A stretch of 6,534 bases of DNA from Desulfobacteraceae bacterium (GTDB lineage: Bacteria > Desulfobacterota > DSM-4660 > Desulfatiglandales > Desulfatiglandaceae), in NCBI GenBank assembly GCA_013203065.1, contig JABMQV010000128.1:1-6534 (forward strand), read 5' to 3'. A model generated the notes under the pieces. It had not been told where the DNA came from. It worked only from the letters and a program-made list of their open reading frames with translations, and did not search any database. This document shows positions 1 to 4,939 of the stretch, in pieces (positions within the stretch are counted from its first letter, which is position 1; every line of letters begins with the position of its first letter). Made by a program: the position numbers and the translations under genes.

Positions 1-114
1 AAAAGCCGCTTTATGTTTAACTATATCAATGCAACGGTTAAGGACCGGGCCGATCCCACGGTTGACAAAGGGAGGGCCAATATCTTCCAGATACGGTATC
101 AGATTACCCTTTGA
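1..114 (+). CDS. C-terminal end of an outer-membrane porin, probably phosphate-selective porin O/P type (5' partial)
   Basis: An open frame enters from the left edge and stops at TGA 112-114, giving 37 residues. Visible pieces are RFMFNYINATV and, at the very end, NIFQIRYQITL. The end alternates hydrophobic and polar residues as a final transmembrane beta strand does, and closes on a hydrophobic residue, as expected for the C-terminal signal read by the BAM complex. A penultimate strand like RFMFNYIN followed by a charged loop and a final strand is typical of OprO/OprP-type porins, which form outer-membrane channels for anions such as phosphate. The family call rests on this short tail only; another 16- to 18-strand porin is possible. 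The start, signal peptide and most of the barrel lie outside the window. Confidence 0.6.
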   Translation, partial: KSRFMFNYINATVKDRADPTVDKGRANIFQIRYQITL

Positions 115-176
115 GAGAATCTGAATTGCATATGTTTTGTAAGTTCTTAATAATCTCGGGCACCCGAACGCCACTC

Positions 177-215
177 CAGAAATCCGGTTATTTCACCCGG
201 ACTTATTGAGAAATT
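177..215. repeat. 39-base dispersed repeat, copy 1
   Basis: This segment matches 4595-4633 in the same orientation at 33 of 39 positions without gaps. The core contains CCGG, a 9-base spacer and a second CCGG, which could pair as a short hairpin (TCCGG/CCGGA in this copy). Read on the - strand, both copies encode NFSI(S/G)PGEITGFL, and five of the six differences are synonymous third-position changes. In this copy the - strand frame stops about ten codons later, and no gene follows it on that strand, so it is not part of a recognisable gene. It lies in the gap between the porin tail and the lipoprotein gene. Its role is unknown. Confidence 0.6.
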
Positions 216-287
216 GCAGTGTTTGCCCCGATGTCGCGGAGGGGGCTGGAACTTCTTGAGAAGACGGCGCTGAATTCAACATAGTGG

Positions 288-316
288 TTTACAAACAATA
301 CTAAGTGTAGTAATCT
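288..316 (+). promoter_or_regulatory. Candidate sigma70-type promoter for the envelope gene cluster
   Basis: TTTACA at 288-293 matches the -35 consensus at 5 of 6 positions. A spacer of exactly 17 bases leads to TAATCT at 311-316, which keeps only the key T, A and final T of the -10 box. Transcription would start near 323, leaving a leader of about 77 bases before the lipoprotein ATG. The surrounding DNA is locally AT-rich. The -10 box is weak, so this is a candidate only. Confidence 0.4.
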
Positions 317-399
317 GATCAGTTCGCTAGATTATTGAAATCGGCGATCTGTTGTTTCGGGACTGTTGGTATTCAATTCAACGATCGGCGGAGTGAAAT

Positions 400-612
400 A
401 TGAAATTCTTTAGAGTATTAATGTTGTTTTTCTTGATCATTCTTGGAGCAAGTTTTGCTGGTTGCGGCGGTGGCGGCGCCGAGCTTAAGTCCCATACCAC
501 CACAACCACATTGGGAAAAGAGCTGATGGATCTTGAGACCGCGCACAAAAAGGGGGTGATTACCGAGAAAGAATATGAAAGGGCGAGGAAAAAGCTGTTG
601 AATAGAAAGTAG
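400..612 (+). CDS. Small lipoprotein with a C-terminal SHOCT-like domain
   Basis: This 70-residue protein has a lipoprotein signal: basic start MKFFR, hydrophobic core 6-17, then FAGC with the acylated cysteine at position 22. The lipobox is slightly off consensus (F at -3). A short linker rich in Gly and Thr (GGGG, then TTTTT) follows. Residues about 38-69 contain LGKELMDLETAHKKGVIT followed by EKEYERARKKLL, the pattern of the SHOCT domain: a short helical hairpin usually found at protein C-termini and thought to mediate oligomerisation or binding. The SD CGGAG at 389-393, 6 bases before the ATG, supports the start. It is probably anchored to the inner or outer membrane facing the periplasm. 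It precedes three exported proteins on the same strand with an 87-base gap, so co-expression is likely but not certain. The specific role is unknown. Confidence 0.85.
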   Translation: MKFFRVLMLFFLIILGASFAGCGGGGAELKSHTTTTTLGKELMDLETAHKKGVITEKEYERARKKLLNRK

Positions 613-699
613 AAATATCAGACATCAGAAAACAAGAAACAGGCACCCGTTTTCGGATGTGACTGACCATTATCTTTATCGATAGGAGAGGAGGACAAT

Positions 700-1197
700 A
701 TGTTTAAAAAAGTTTCTTTAATCGTTAGTGTGCTTTGCCTGGCAGTGTTCCTGAGCTTTGCCAATGCTCAGGAGTACACCATCGGTGACTATAGTTTCAC
801 CTGGCATGCCGCCAAGGCAGGTGAAGTAAGGATGGATATTCAAAAAGATCCGGGCGGTGTTTCGGTGGTCCTAAGCAGCCCGGGTGGAAAGATCGCACGC
901 CTGACCATGACACCTTCCCAGGCTATGGCGGTGGGTGACGTGCTGGGCAAGATTGACGAATATTACAACAAACAAAAGAAAGGGCCGGTGACCAAAGTCG
1001 AGGACATGGTTCCTGTGGGAGATTTTAAGGTCTATTTTTCCTCATCCCAAGGGAGGAATTTCCAGGTTAGAGTCACAACTTCCAAGGTCTTCAGTGCCGC
1101 CGTAATTATGAGCAAGAAGGATGGGCTCAAGATGGGAAAATACTTACGGGATGCCGGAAAAATGGCTGCCTTGGTCAACGACCATGTAAAACCATGA
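700..1197 (+). CDS. Secreted protein of unknown function, tandem paralogue 1
   Basis: This 165-residue protein begins with a clear Sec signal peptide: MFKK, hydrophobic core to about residue 20, and an ANA/QE cleavage site after residue 23. The mature part starts QEYTIGDYSFTW and reads as a small, mostly beta domain with SPGGKIARL, a helix DVLGKIDEYYNKQKK, VPVGDFKVYFSSS, and a C-terminal helical LVNDHV segment. There are no cysteines in the mature part and no catalytic motif I can recognise. A strong SD (AGGAGAGGAGG, 684-694) lies just before the ATG. The next gene, 31 bases downstream, encodes a paralogue about 65% identical, so this is a tandem duplication within an operon. Location should be periplasmic. 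I do not recognise the family and assign no function. Confidence 0.85.
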   Translation: MFKKVSLIVSVLCLAVFLSFANAQEYTIGDYSFTWHAAKAGEVRMDIQKDPGGVSVVLSSPGGKIARLTMTPSQAMAVGDVLGKIDEYYNKQKKGPVTKVEDMVPVGDFKVYFSSSQGRNFQVRVTTSKVFSAAVIMSKKDGLKMGKYLRDAGKMAALVNDHVKP

Positions 1198-1228
1198 CTA
1201 TTGTCTTGAACAGAAAGGAGAAAATGGA

Positions 1229-1729
1229 ATGTATAAGAAAGTTTCTTTAATCGTTAGTGTCCTTTGTCTGGCAATGTTCCTGAGCTTTGCCAACGCACAG
1301 GAATATACCATCGGTGACTATGATTTTACCTGGCGTGTTGCCAAGGTGGGTGATGTGAGGATTGAGATTAAAAAAACCGCACCGGGTGGTGTGTGGGTGA
1401 ATCTGATAAGTCCGGGGGGAAAGCTTGCGCGCCTGTCCATCCCACCTTCCAAGACCAAGGCGATTGGTGAGGTGTTGAGCAAGACTGATGAGTATTACAA
1501 CAGTCAGAAGAAAAGCGGGGAAATGAACGCCAAGGATGTGGTCCCTGTGGGAGATTACAAAGTGACCTTTTCTTCGTCAAAGAGCAGGGCTTTCCAGGTT
1601 AGTTTAGCGACCTCTAAGGTTTTTGGCTCGGCCGTGTTGATGGGCAAGGATCAGGCATTAAAGGTCGGAGAATACCTGATTAATGCCGAGAAGATGGTTG
1701 CTCTGGTCAACGAACGCGTCACACCATAA
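1229..1729 (+). CDS. Secreted protein of unknown function, tandem paralogue 2
   Basis: This 166-residue paralogue of the preceding gene aligns with a single one-residue gap (A51 in APGGV is extra) and 107 identical positions out of 165 by hand count. It shares the signal peptide (ANA/QE cleavage), the mature start QEYTIGDY, the SPGGK turn, DEYYN, VPVGD, FSSS, TSKVF and the ALVN tail. The most variable stretch is around residues 95-102 in the middle of the protein. SD AAGGAG at 1215-1220, 8 bases before ATG, fixes the start; an out-of-frame ATG at 1224 can be ignored. The 31-base gap to the upstream gene implies co-transcription. The presence of two retained, diverged copies suggests they form a heteromer or bind different partners, but this is inference; the function is unknown. 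Confidence 0.85.
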   Translation: MYKKVSLIVSVLCLAMFLSFANAQEYTIGDYDFTWRVAKVGDVRIEIKKTAPGGVWVNLISPGGKLARLSIPPSKTKAIGEVLSKTDEYYNSQKKSGEMNAKDVVPVGDYKVTFSSSKSRAFQVSLATSKVFGSAVLMGKDQALKVGEYLINAEKMVALVNERVTP

Positions 1730-1735
1730 ATCGGG

Positions 1736-1776
1736 GCCCTCCTCAGCCTGTCCTGCTCGTGGGCTTGAGGAAGGGG
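1736..1776 (+). other. Imperfect hairpin between paralogue 2 and the SYLF gene
   Basis: Left arm CCCTCCTCAGCC (1737-1748) pairs with right arm GGCTTGAGGAAGGGG (1762-1776), with single-base bulges and a 13-base loop. No run of T follows on the + strand (ACCACCCGG instead), so it is not a canonical intrinsic terminator. It could be an mRNA-stability or partial-attenuation hairpin that lowers or separates expression of the SYLF gene from the upstream genes. Confidence 0.4.
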
Positions 1777-1820
1777 ACCACCCGGAAACGAATCGACTGT
1801 AACTGTTAACCTGAAATAAT

Positions 1821-1827
1821 GGAGGAG
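1821..1827 (+). promoter_or_regulatory. Ribosome binding site that decides the SYLF gene start
   Basis: GGAGGAG lies just before ATG 1831, with the GGAGG part 5 bases from it. An in-frame ATG at 1819 overlaps this SD and has no SD of its own, so translation should begin at 1831, giving a protein four residues shorter than the longest reading. Confidence 0.8.
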
Positions 1828-1830
1828 ACC

Positions 1831-2547
1831 ATGAGAACAAGACACAAGGCCACGCGCATCCTATTTCGATTACTCACCTGCGCGCTTATCGTTGGGTTTC
1901 TTGCCCTGGCAGCTACGCCCGCAGGTGCAGATGAAGCCCTCAAACAGCAAGTGCTGGTGGATCAAGCGTTAATTACGCTCAACAACTACCTGTCAGACCC
2001 TGACATGAACTGGCTCAAGGCCCATGTGGGTGATTCAAAAGGCCTGCTGATCGTGCCGTCAATGGTAAAGGCCGGTTTTATTATTGGAGGCTCGGGCGGG
2101 AGGGGTATCGTGCTTGAGAGAAATGCAAAGACCGGTCAATGGAGTCAACCTGCCTTTTACAGCCTCGGAGCTGTCAGCTTTGGTTTGCAGATCGGCGCGG
2201 AAACGTCAGAAGTCATCCTCCTGATAAGGAGCCAGCGGGGCATAGAGGGGCTTTACGGTTCTTCTTTTACGCTCGGGGGAGACGTCTCAGTAGCCATCGG
2301 ACCGGTGGGGGTGGGTGCGGCCGCAAAGAGTGTGACCGCAGATCTCGTGTCATTTTTCCGGTCGAAAGGGGCTTATGCCGGCATGTCACTTGACGGTTCG
2401 GTCATAAAGGTAAACGGCGACTGGAATCGTGCCTATTATGGTAAGGATGCCAGGCCGGTGGATATTCTTGTAAAAAATGATGTAAGCAACCCGAAATCCG
2501 CCAAACTGCGTCAGGCCTTAGCCAAGGCCTCAAAAGGTGCCAAATAG
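1831..2547 (+). CDS. Secreted SYLF-domain (Ysc84/DUF500) lipid-binding-type protein
   Basis: This 238-residue protein, counted from ATG 1831, has a signal peptide (MRTRHK, hydrophobic 12-27, likely AGA/DE cleavage after residue 33). The rest is one SYLF domain, about residues 36-215. Its hallmarks are GLLIVPSMVKAGFIIGGSGG (71-90), RGIVL, WSQPAFYSLGAVSFGLQIG (104-122), a VILLI strand, GGDVSVAIGPVG (149-160), a SKGAYAGMSLDGS segment (178-190) and NRAYYG (199-204). The eukaryotic SYLF domain (SH3YL1, Ysc84) binds phosphoinositides; bacterial exported versions are taken to be periplasmic or outer-membrane-associated lipid-binding proteins of uncertain role. A C-terminal basic tail (KLRQALAKASKGAK) is present. 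It lies about 100 bases after the paralogue pair, on the same strand, and a shared envelope-maintenance role is plausible. Domain call is firm; biological role is not known. Confidence 0.9.
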   Translation: MRTRHKATRILFRLLTCALIVGFLALAATPAGADEALKQQVLVDQALITLNNYLSDPDMNWLKAHVGDSKGLLIVPSMVKAGFIIGGSGGRGIVLERNAKTGQWSQPAFYSLGAVSFGLQIGAETSEVILLIRSQRGIEGLYGSSFTLGGDVSVAIGPVGVGAAAKSVTADLVSFFRSKGAYAGMSLDGSVIKVNGDWNRAYYGKDARPVDILVKNDVSNPKSAKLRQALAKASKGAK

Positions 2548-2741
2548 ATAGGGCCTGAACGAAAAAGCATCGTCGAGCCAGATTCGACTATCAAAATCAG
2601 AAATCCCTCCGGGGCGCAGGCCCGTAAAATCTATGTCCCGGAAGAAAGTGAGCTTAGCCGGCTGGGTCTCTGCGAGAGGCAGCGTGAGGATTGCTCATGA
2701 GCAGGGTGTGAAAAAGAGGCTGTTTTTGCCAGCACACCCTG
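2548..2741. other. Convergent intergenic region
   Basis: The SYLF gene and the M20 gene point at each other across these bases. I see no gene here. It holds a small inverted repeat GTCGA (2572-2576)/TCGAC (2584-2588). On the - strand this is followed a few bases later by five T, so it could weakly stop transcripts from the M20 side. A larger hairpin at the right end has its own entry. Confidence 0.5.
2702..2741. terminator. Possible bidirectional terminator hairpin between convergent genes
   Basis: CAGGGTGTG (2702-2710) and CACACCCTG (2733-2741) are perfect 9-base inverted arms. Inside them AAAAA (2711-2715) can pair with TTTTT (2723-2727), extending the stem with a 5-base GCCAG bulge. The right arm directly abuts the stop codon of the M20 gene at 2742. 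T runs are inside rather than after the stem, so it departs from the textbook terminator; position between convergent genes is the main argument. Confidence 0.5.
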
Positions 2742-4046
2742 TCAGGTTGTGCACAGCCTCCGGACGATTTTGGTAAAGACCGCTGTTCCTTTGACCATGT
2801 TTTTTGCGGAAATCTTTTCATCGATGCCGTGTATATTGTTGAGATCTTCCAACCCGACCAGGGCCGGACACACGCCATAGGCGGGAATGCCTCTTTGCCT
2901 GAAGAAACGGGAGTCCGACGTAGCAAAAAGGAGCGAAGGGGTAATCAAGCTGCCAGGAAAGTTCTCCGCGAGCACATCCTGAAGGAGTACGAAGAGTTCC
3001 GTATTTCGGGGTGATTCGGTTGGCTCGGTCCGATCAAGGCATTCTATTTCAATCTCATCATCTGCCAGTTTGTTTTTCACCTGTGTGATAAATTCATCAA
3101 TGTCCTGACCGGGCAAGAGCCTTATATCCAACTGGGCTTCGGCCCGGCTTGGGATGACGTTGACTTTGATGCCCGCCTGCATGGCGGTTAGGCTTATGGT
3201 GTTCCTGACCAGGGCCGAGACTTGGGGCATGTCGATCAAACCGCTCTCGGTCAGTATTCTCTTCAGGGTTTCAGGATTCCCATCATCACGGTAAGGCCCA
3301 AGGAATTCCAGGCCACTACCCAGCCGTTTGAAATATTCATCAATTATGGGTGTAATGGTTATGGGAGGTTTCCAATCCAGGAGACGGGCCAGGGCGTGAT
3401 TCATCCTTTCCAGGGCGTTGTCCCCGTGGGGAAGGGAGCCATGGCCGGGCTGACCTGTCCGGGTGAGTTTGAGCCAGCAGACCCCTTTTTCCGCAGGGGA
3501 AACCATAATCACGGGTCTGGAGGGAATGAGCCCTGTGACCGCGAACCCCCCCTCATTGAGCACCACGTCGGCCTGGAAATCCTCGTAATGGTTCTTCAGG
3601 AGGTACTTTACCCCCAAAGTTCCGCCCGTCTCCTCATCGGCCGCGGCCAGGAAAATGAGGTCGCGGCAGGGCTTCTGTCCCCGCCGCTTGACATCCAAAA
3701 AGGCCAACAGTTCCATAATGGACTGGCCCTTCATGTCCAAGACTCCCCGGCCGTGAACATATCCGTCTTTCACTTCCCCGCCAAAGGGATCGAAGCTCCA
3801 TTCCTCAGCTTGAGCCGGGACCACGTCCGTATGGTTCAAAAGAATCACCGGGCCTTTTTCGCCCGTACCCGGTATGATTGCTCGCAATGAAACCCGTCCG
3901 GGATCGGGTTCGTAGGTCCGGTATTCGATTCCTTCCTTGTCCAGAATTCCGGCGAGAAATTGTGCTCCCCTCGCTTCATTGCCCGGAGGATTGGCAGTAT
4001 TCAGTTGAACGAACCGCGACAGAAGTTCTACAGATTCATGTGCCAT
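2742..4046 (-). CDS. M20 family zinc metallopeptidase / N-acyl amino acid deacylase (carboxypeptidase S / PM20D1-like)
   Basis: This is a 434-residue cytosolic enzyme without a signal peptide, of the usual length for M20 proteins. The di-zinc site is complete by family analogy: H72 and D74 in NHTDVV, bridging D104 in GRGVLDMKG, general base E138 and ligand E139 in ADEETGG, E165 in LNEGG, and H406 in NNIHGIDE. The lid/dimerisation domain (about 185-300) is present with GQPGHGS, whose H202 completes the neighbouring active site in dimeric relatives, and with NVIPS near 296-300. M20 enzymes hydrolyse a peptide or amide bond next to a free carboxylate (dipeptides, N-acyl or N-carbamoyl amino acids). 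The sequence resembles carboxypeptidase S/PM20D1/ArgE-like members more than the hydantoinase/carbamoylase branch. SD GGGAG sits in the 18-base gap after the ATC-hydrolase gene, so the two form an operon. The exact substrate cannot be read from sequence. Confidence 0.9.
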   Translation of the reverse strand: MAHESVELLSRFVQLNTANPPGNEARGAQFLAGILDKEGIEYRTYEPDPGRVSLRAIIPGTGEKGPVILLNHTDVVPAQAEEWSFDPFGGEVKDGYVHGRGVLDMKGQSIMELLAFLDVKRRGQKPCRDLIFLAAADEETGGTLGVKYLLKNHYEDFQADVVLNEGGFAVTGLIPSRPVIMVSPAEKGVCWLKLTRTGQPGHGSLPHGDNALERMNHALARLLDWKPPITITPIIDEYFKRLGSGLEFLGPYRDDGNPETLKRILTESGLIDMPQVSALVRNTISLTAMQAGIKVNVIPSRAEAQLDIRLLPGQDIDEFITQVKNKLADDEIEIECLDRTEPTESPRNTELFVLLQDVLAENFPGSLITPSLLFATSDSRFFRQRGIPAYGVCPALVGLEDLNNIHGIDEKISAKNMVKGTAVFTKIVRRLCTT

Positions 4047-4064
4047 GTATGCTCGCTCCCGGTG

Positions 4065-4541
4065 TTATTCCCCTTCCAGAGTAAAACAAAAATCACAAAA
4101 ACCCGCCCCTTCCATGATGGTCTGGGTGCGAGAGAGTTTGATCCCGGGGTTAAAACCCTCAACAAGGGCAAAATCCCGGCCGCACGAGAGCAGGCATCCC
4201 AATTCCTGGATCCCGTGTTTTTTGTACATCTCGGCGTAACGACAGCGGGTCACATTCAGAGAAAACTTGGTGTCCGTGGCCTCCAGCACGTCAAATTCCA
4301 GAGCACCTCCCACGGAGAAAAAGGAGAACCCGTCGGCCAGATGATGCATGGTGCTGCCCCCGGTAACACCCGCCATCATCTTGCCGCTCTCCAGGGCCAA
4401 AGTTCTGATAACACCTCCGGCGAGTTCAAAGGTCTCTTCCCCGCCCAGTTTGTCCATGAAGGCCTTGATCAGAGGCGCCGCAATCAGTGCCTCAATCTCC
4501 CGCCGAACCAGAACATTCACACTGTTAATGTCGTTGTCCAC
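4065..4541 (-). CDS. L-2-amino-thiazoline-4-carboxylic acid (ATC) hydrolase family protein
   Basis: This 158-residue protein starts at GTG. Family features are REIEALIAAPLIKAF near the N-terminus (14-28), a central region ending NVTRCRYAEMYKKHG (96-110), LGCLLSCGRDFALVEGFNP (114-132), and the signature LSRTQTIMEGAGFCDFCF (136-153). Cysteines 100, 120 and 149 sit at positions typically conserved in the family. In pseudomonads ATC hydrolase opens the thiazoline ring of ATC to N-carbamoyl-L-cysteine on the route to L-cysteine. Many anaerobes carry family members whose substrates are untested, so the family is firmer than the reaction. No signal peptide, so it is cytosolic. It is first gene of an operon with the M20 hydrolase. 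A - strand promoter lies about 130 bases upstream, and the leader contains the 39-base repeat. Confidence 0.82.
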   Translation of the reverse strand: MDNDINSVNVLVRREIEALIAAPLIKAFMDKLGGEETFELAGGVIRTLALESGKMMAGVTGGSTMHHLADGFSFFSVGGALEFDVLEATDTKFSLNVTRCRYAEMYKKHGIQELGCLLSCGRDFALVEGFNPGIKLSRTQTIMEGAGFCDFCFTLEGE

Positions 4542-4549
4542 GCCTGAAT

Positions 4550-4555
4550 CTCCTT
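4550..4555 (-). promoter_or_regulatory. Ribosome binding site that supports the GTG start of the ATC-hydrolase gene
   Basis: On the - strand AAGGAG precedes GTG (4541-4539) by 8 bases. No ATG nearby in frame has a comparable site, so GTG is the start. A second - strand frame runs across this site and ends at TGA 4519-4517, inside the first codons of the gene. Confidence 0.8.
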
Positions 4556-4594
4556 CTGAAGAAAGTTCTCAACAATCTTTGGCACAGTGGGGTT

Positions 4595-4633
4595 CAGAAA
4601 CCCGGTTATCTCTCCCGGACCTATAGAGAAGTT
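4595..4633. repeat. 39-base dispersed repeat, copy 2
   Basis: This is the partner of 177-215, 33 of 39 bases identical, same orientation. On the - strand it encodes NFSIGPGEITGFL inside a longer open frame that continues as NPTVPKIVENFLQKE and overlaps the first codons of the ATC-hydrolase gene. It falls between the - strand promoter and the GTG start, so it is probably in the transcribed leader. It may be a short leader or remnant coding segment, or a structural DNA/RNA element; the sequence alone does not decide. Confidence 0.6.
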
Positions 4634-4670
4634 AGCTTCCGGACGATTAAGCTCCAGTCTTGATGAAGCA

Positions 4671-4699
4671 ATGGTAGGAAAAAGACAGCAGCGTGTCAA
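4671..4699 (-). promoter_or_regulatory. Candidate sigma70-type promoter for the ATC hydrolase-M20 operon
   Basis: Read on the - strand, TTGACA (4699-4694) is a perfect -35 box. A 17-base spacer leads to TACCAT (4676-4671), which matches 4 of 6 positions of the -10 consensus. Transcription should start near 4664, giving a leader of about 120 bases that contains repeat copy 2. Confidence 0.5.
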
Positions 4700-4724
4700 C
4701 GATGATCGAGGGCCTTTCCCCTTT

Positions 4725-4748
4725 TCATTTTTCGGGCCCAAAAAGTGA
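4725..4748. promoter_or_regulatory. 24-base imperfect palindrome between divergent promoters, candidate operator
   Basis: The axis lies in GGGCCC (4734-4739). Outward pairs match at 10 of 12 positions: TCA, TTTT and GGG on the left mirror CCC, AAAA and TGA on the right, with mismatches at one position each side of the A/T tract. It ends two bases before the -35 box of the + strand promoter and about 25 bases from that of the - strand promoter. The position suits a dimeric regulator acting on the chemoreceptor gene, perhaps on both. No specific regulator family is recognised. Confidence 0.45.
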
Positions 4749-4749
4749 T

Positions 4750-4778
4750 TTGACCAAAACACCTGCACCTAGTAATAT
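4750..4778 (+). promoter_or_regulatory. Sigma70-type promoter for the chemoreceptor gene
   Basis: TTGACC (4750-4755, 5 of 6) and TAATAT (4773-4778, 4 of 6 including the key T, A and final T) are separated by exactly 17 bases. Transcription would begin near 4785, leaving a leader of roughly 155 bases before GTG 4940. Confidence 0.55.
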
Positions 4779-4939
4779 CAAAATTGTCGGATGAATACTT
4801 CCACCCGTCGCCTTTTCCGCCTGACTTTTGGAGTAGTGTGATATAGACATGTTGCTGACCGGTCCAGGATCTGGTTCCAAACATTTTATCTTCAAGACTA
4901 TGGATCCGGAATTGCATCTATAATTAATAGAGGTGTATC

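Larger units (their letters stand above)
4542..4939. other. 398-base divergent control region
   Basis: No confident gene lies here. From left to right it holds the SD of the ATC-hydrolase gene, the 39-base repeat copy 2, a - strand promoter, a palindrome, a + strand promoter, a perfect 8-base palindrome GACCGGTC (4857-4864) in the chemoreceptor leader, and the chemoreceptor SD. A - strand frame (4517-4768) crosses the left half; its C-terminal part includes the repeat-encoded peptide and is discussed as a finding. Confidence 0.6.

Noticed and set aside
151..170. Short inverted repeat TCGG/CCGA after the porin tail, possible terminator
   Set aside because: Four-base stem and no T run downstream; not enough to call.
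644..659. Small hairpin with TTTT loop after the lipoprotein gene
   Set aside because: Five pairs with one mismatch and no following T run; too weak to call a terminator.
2139..2393. + strand 84-codon frame inside the SYLF gene
   Set aside because: Out of frame with a clear SYLF domain; composition rich in Arg, Cys and Gly as expected of a shadow frame.
2600..2622. Possible third copy of the 39-base repeat (CAGAAATCC followed by CCGG)
   Set aside because: Only the first nine bases match; spacing and the second half of the repeat do not fit, so this is probably chance.
3222..3890. Long + strand open frame (222 codons) opposite the M20 gene
   Set aside because: It is antisense to a complete M20 protein with all metal ligands, has no SD support, and its translation shows no domain. 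It is a shadow of the real gene.
3960..4547. + strand open frame of 195 codons opposite the M20 start and the ATC-hydrolase gene
   Set aside because: It covers the opposite strand of two well-supported genes and their junction; no recognisable motif and no promoter or SD.
4581..4596. Possible sigma54 promoter beginning TGGCAC
   Set aside because: The required GC element about ten bases after the GG is absent.
4696..4917. - strand 73-codon frame in the divergent region
   Set aside because: It spans both promoters and the palindrome, has no family features and no SD that I can see; treated as chance.
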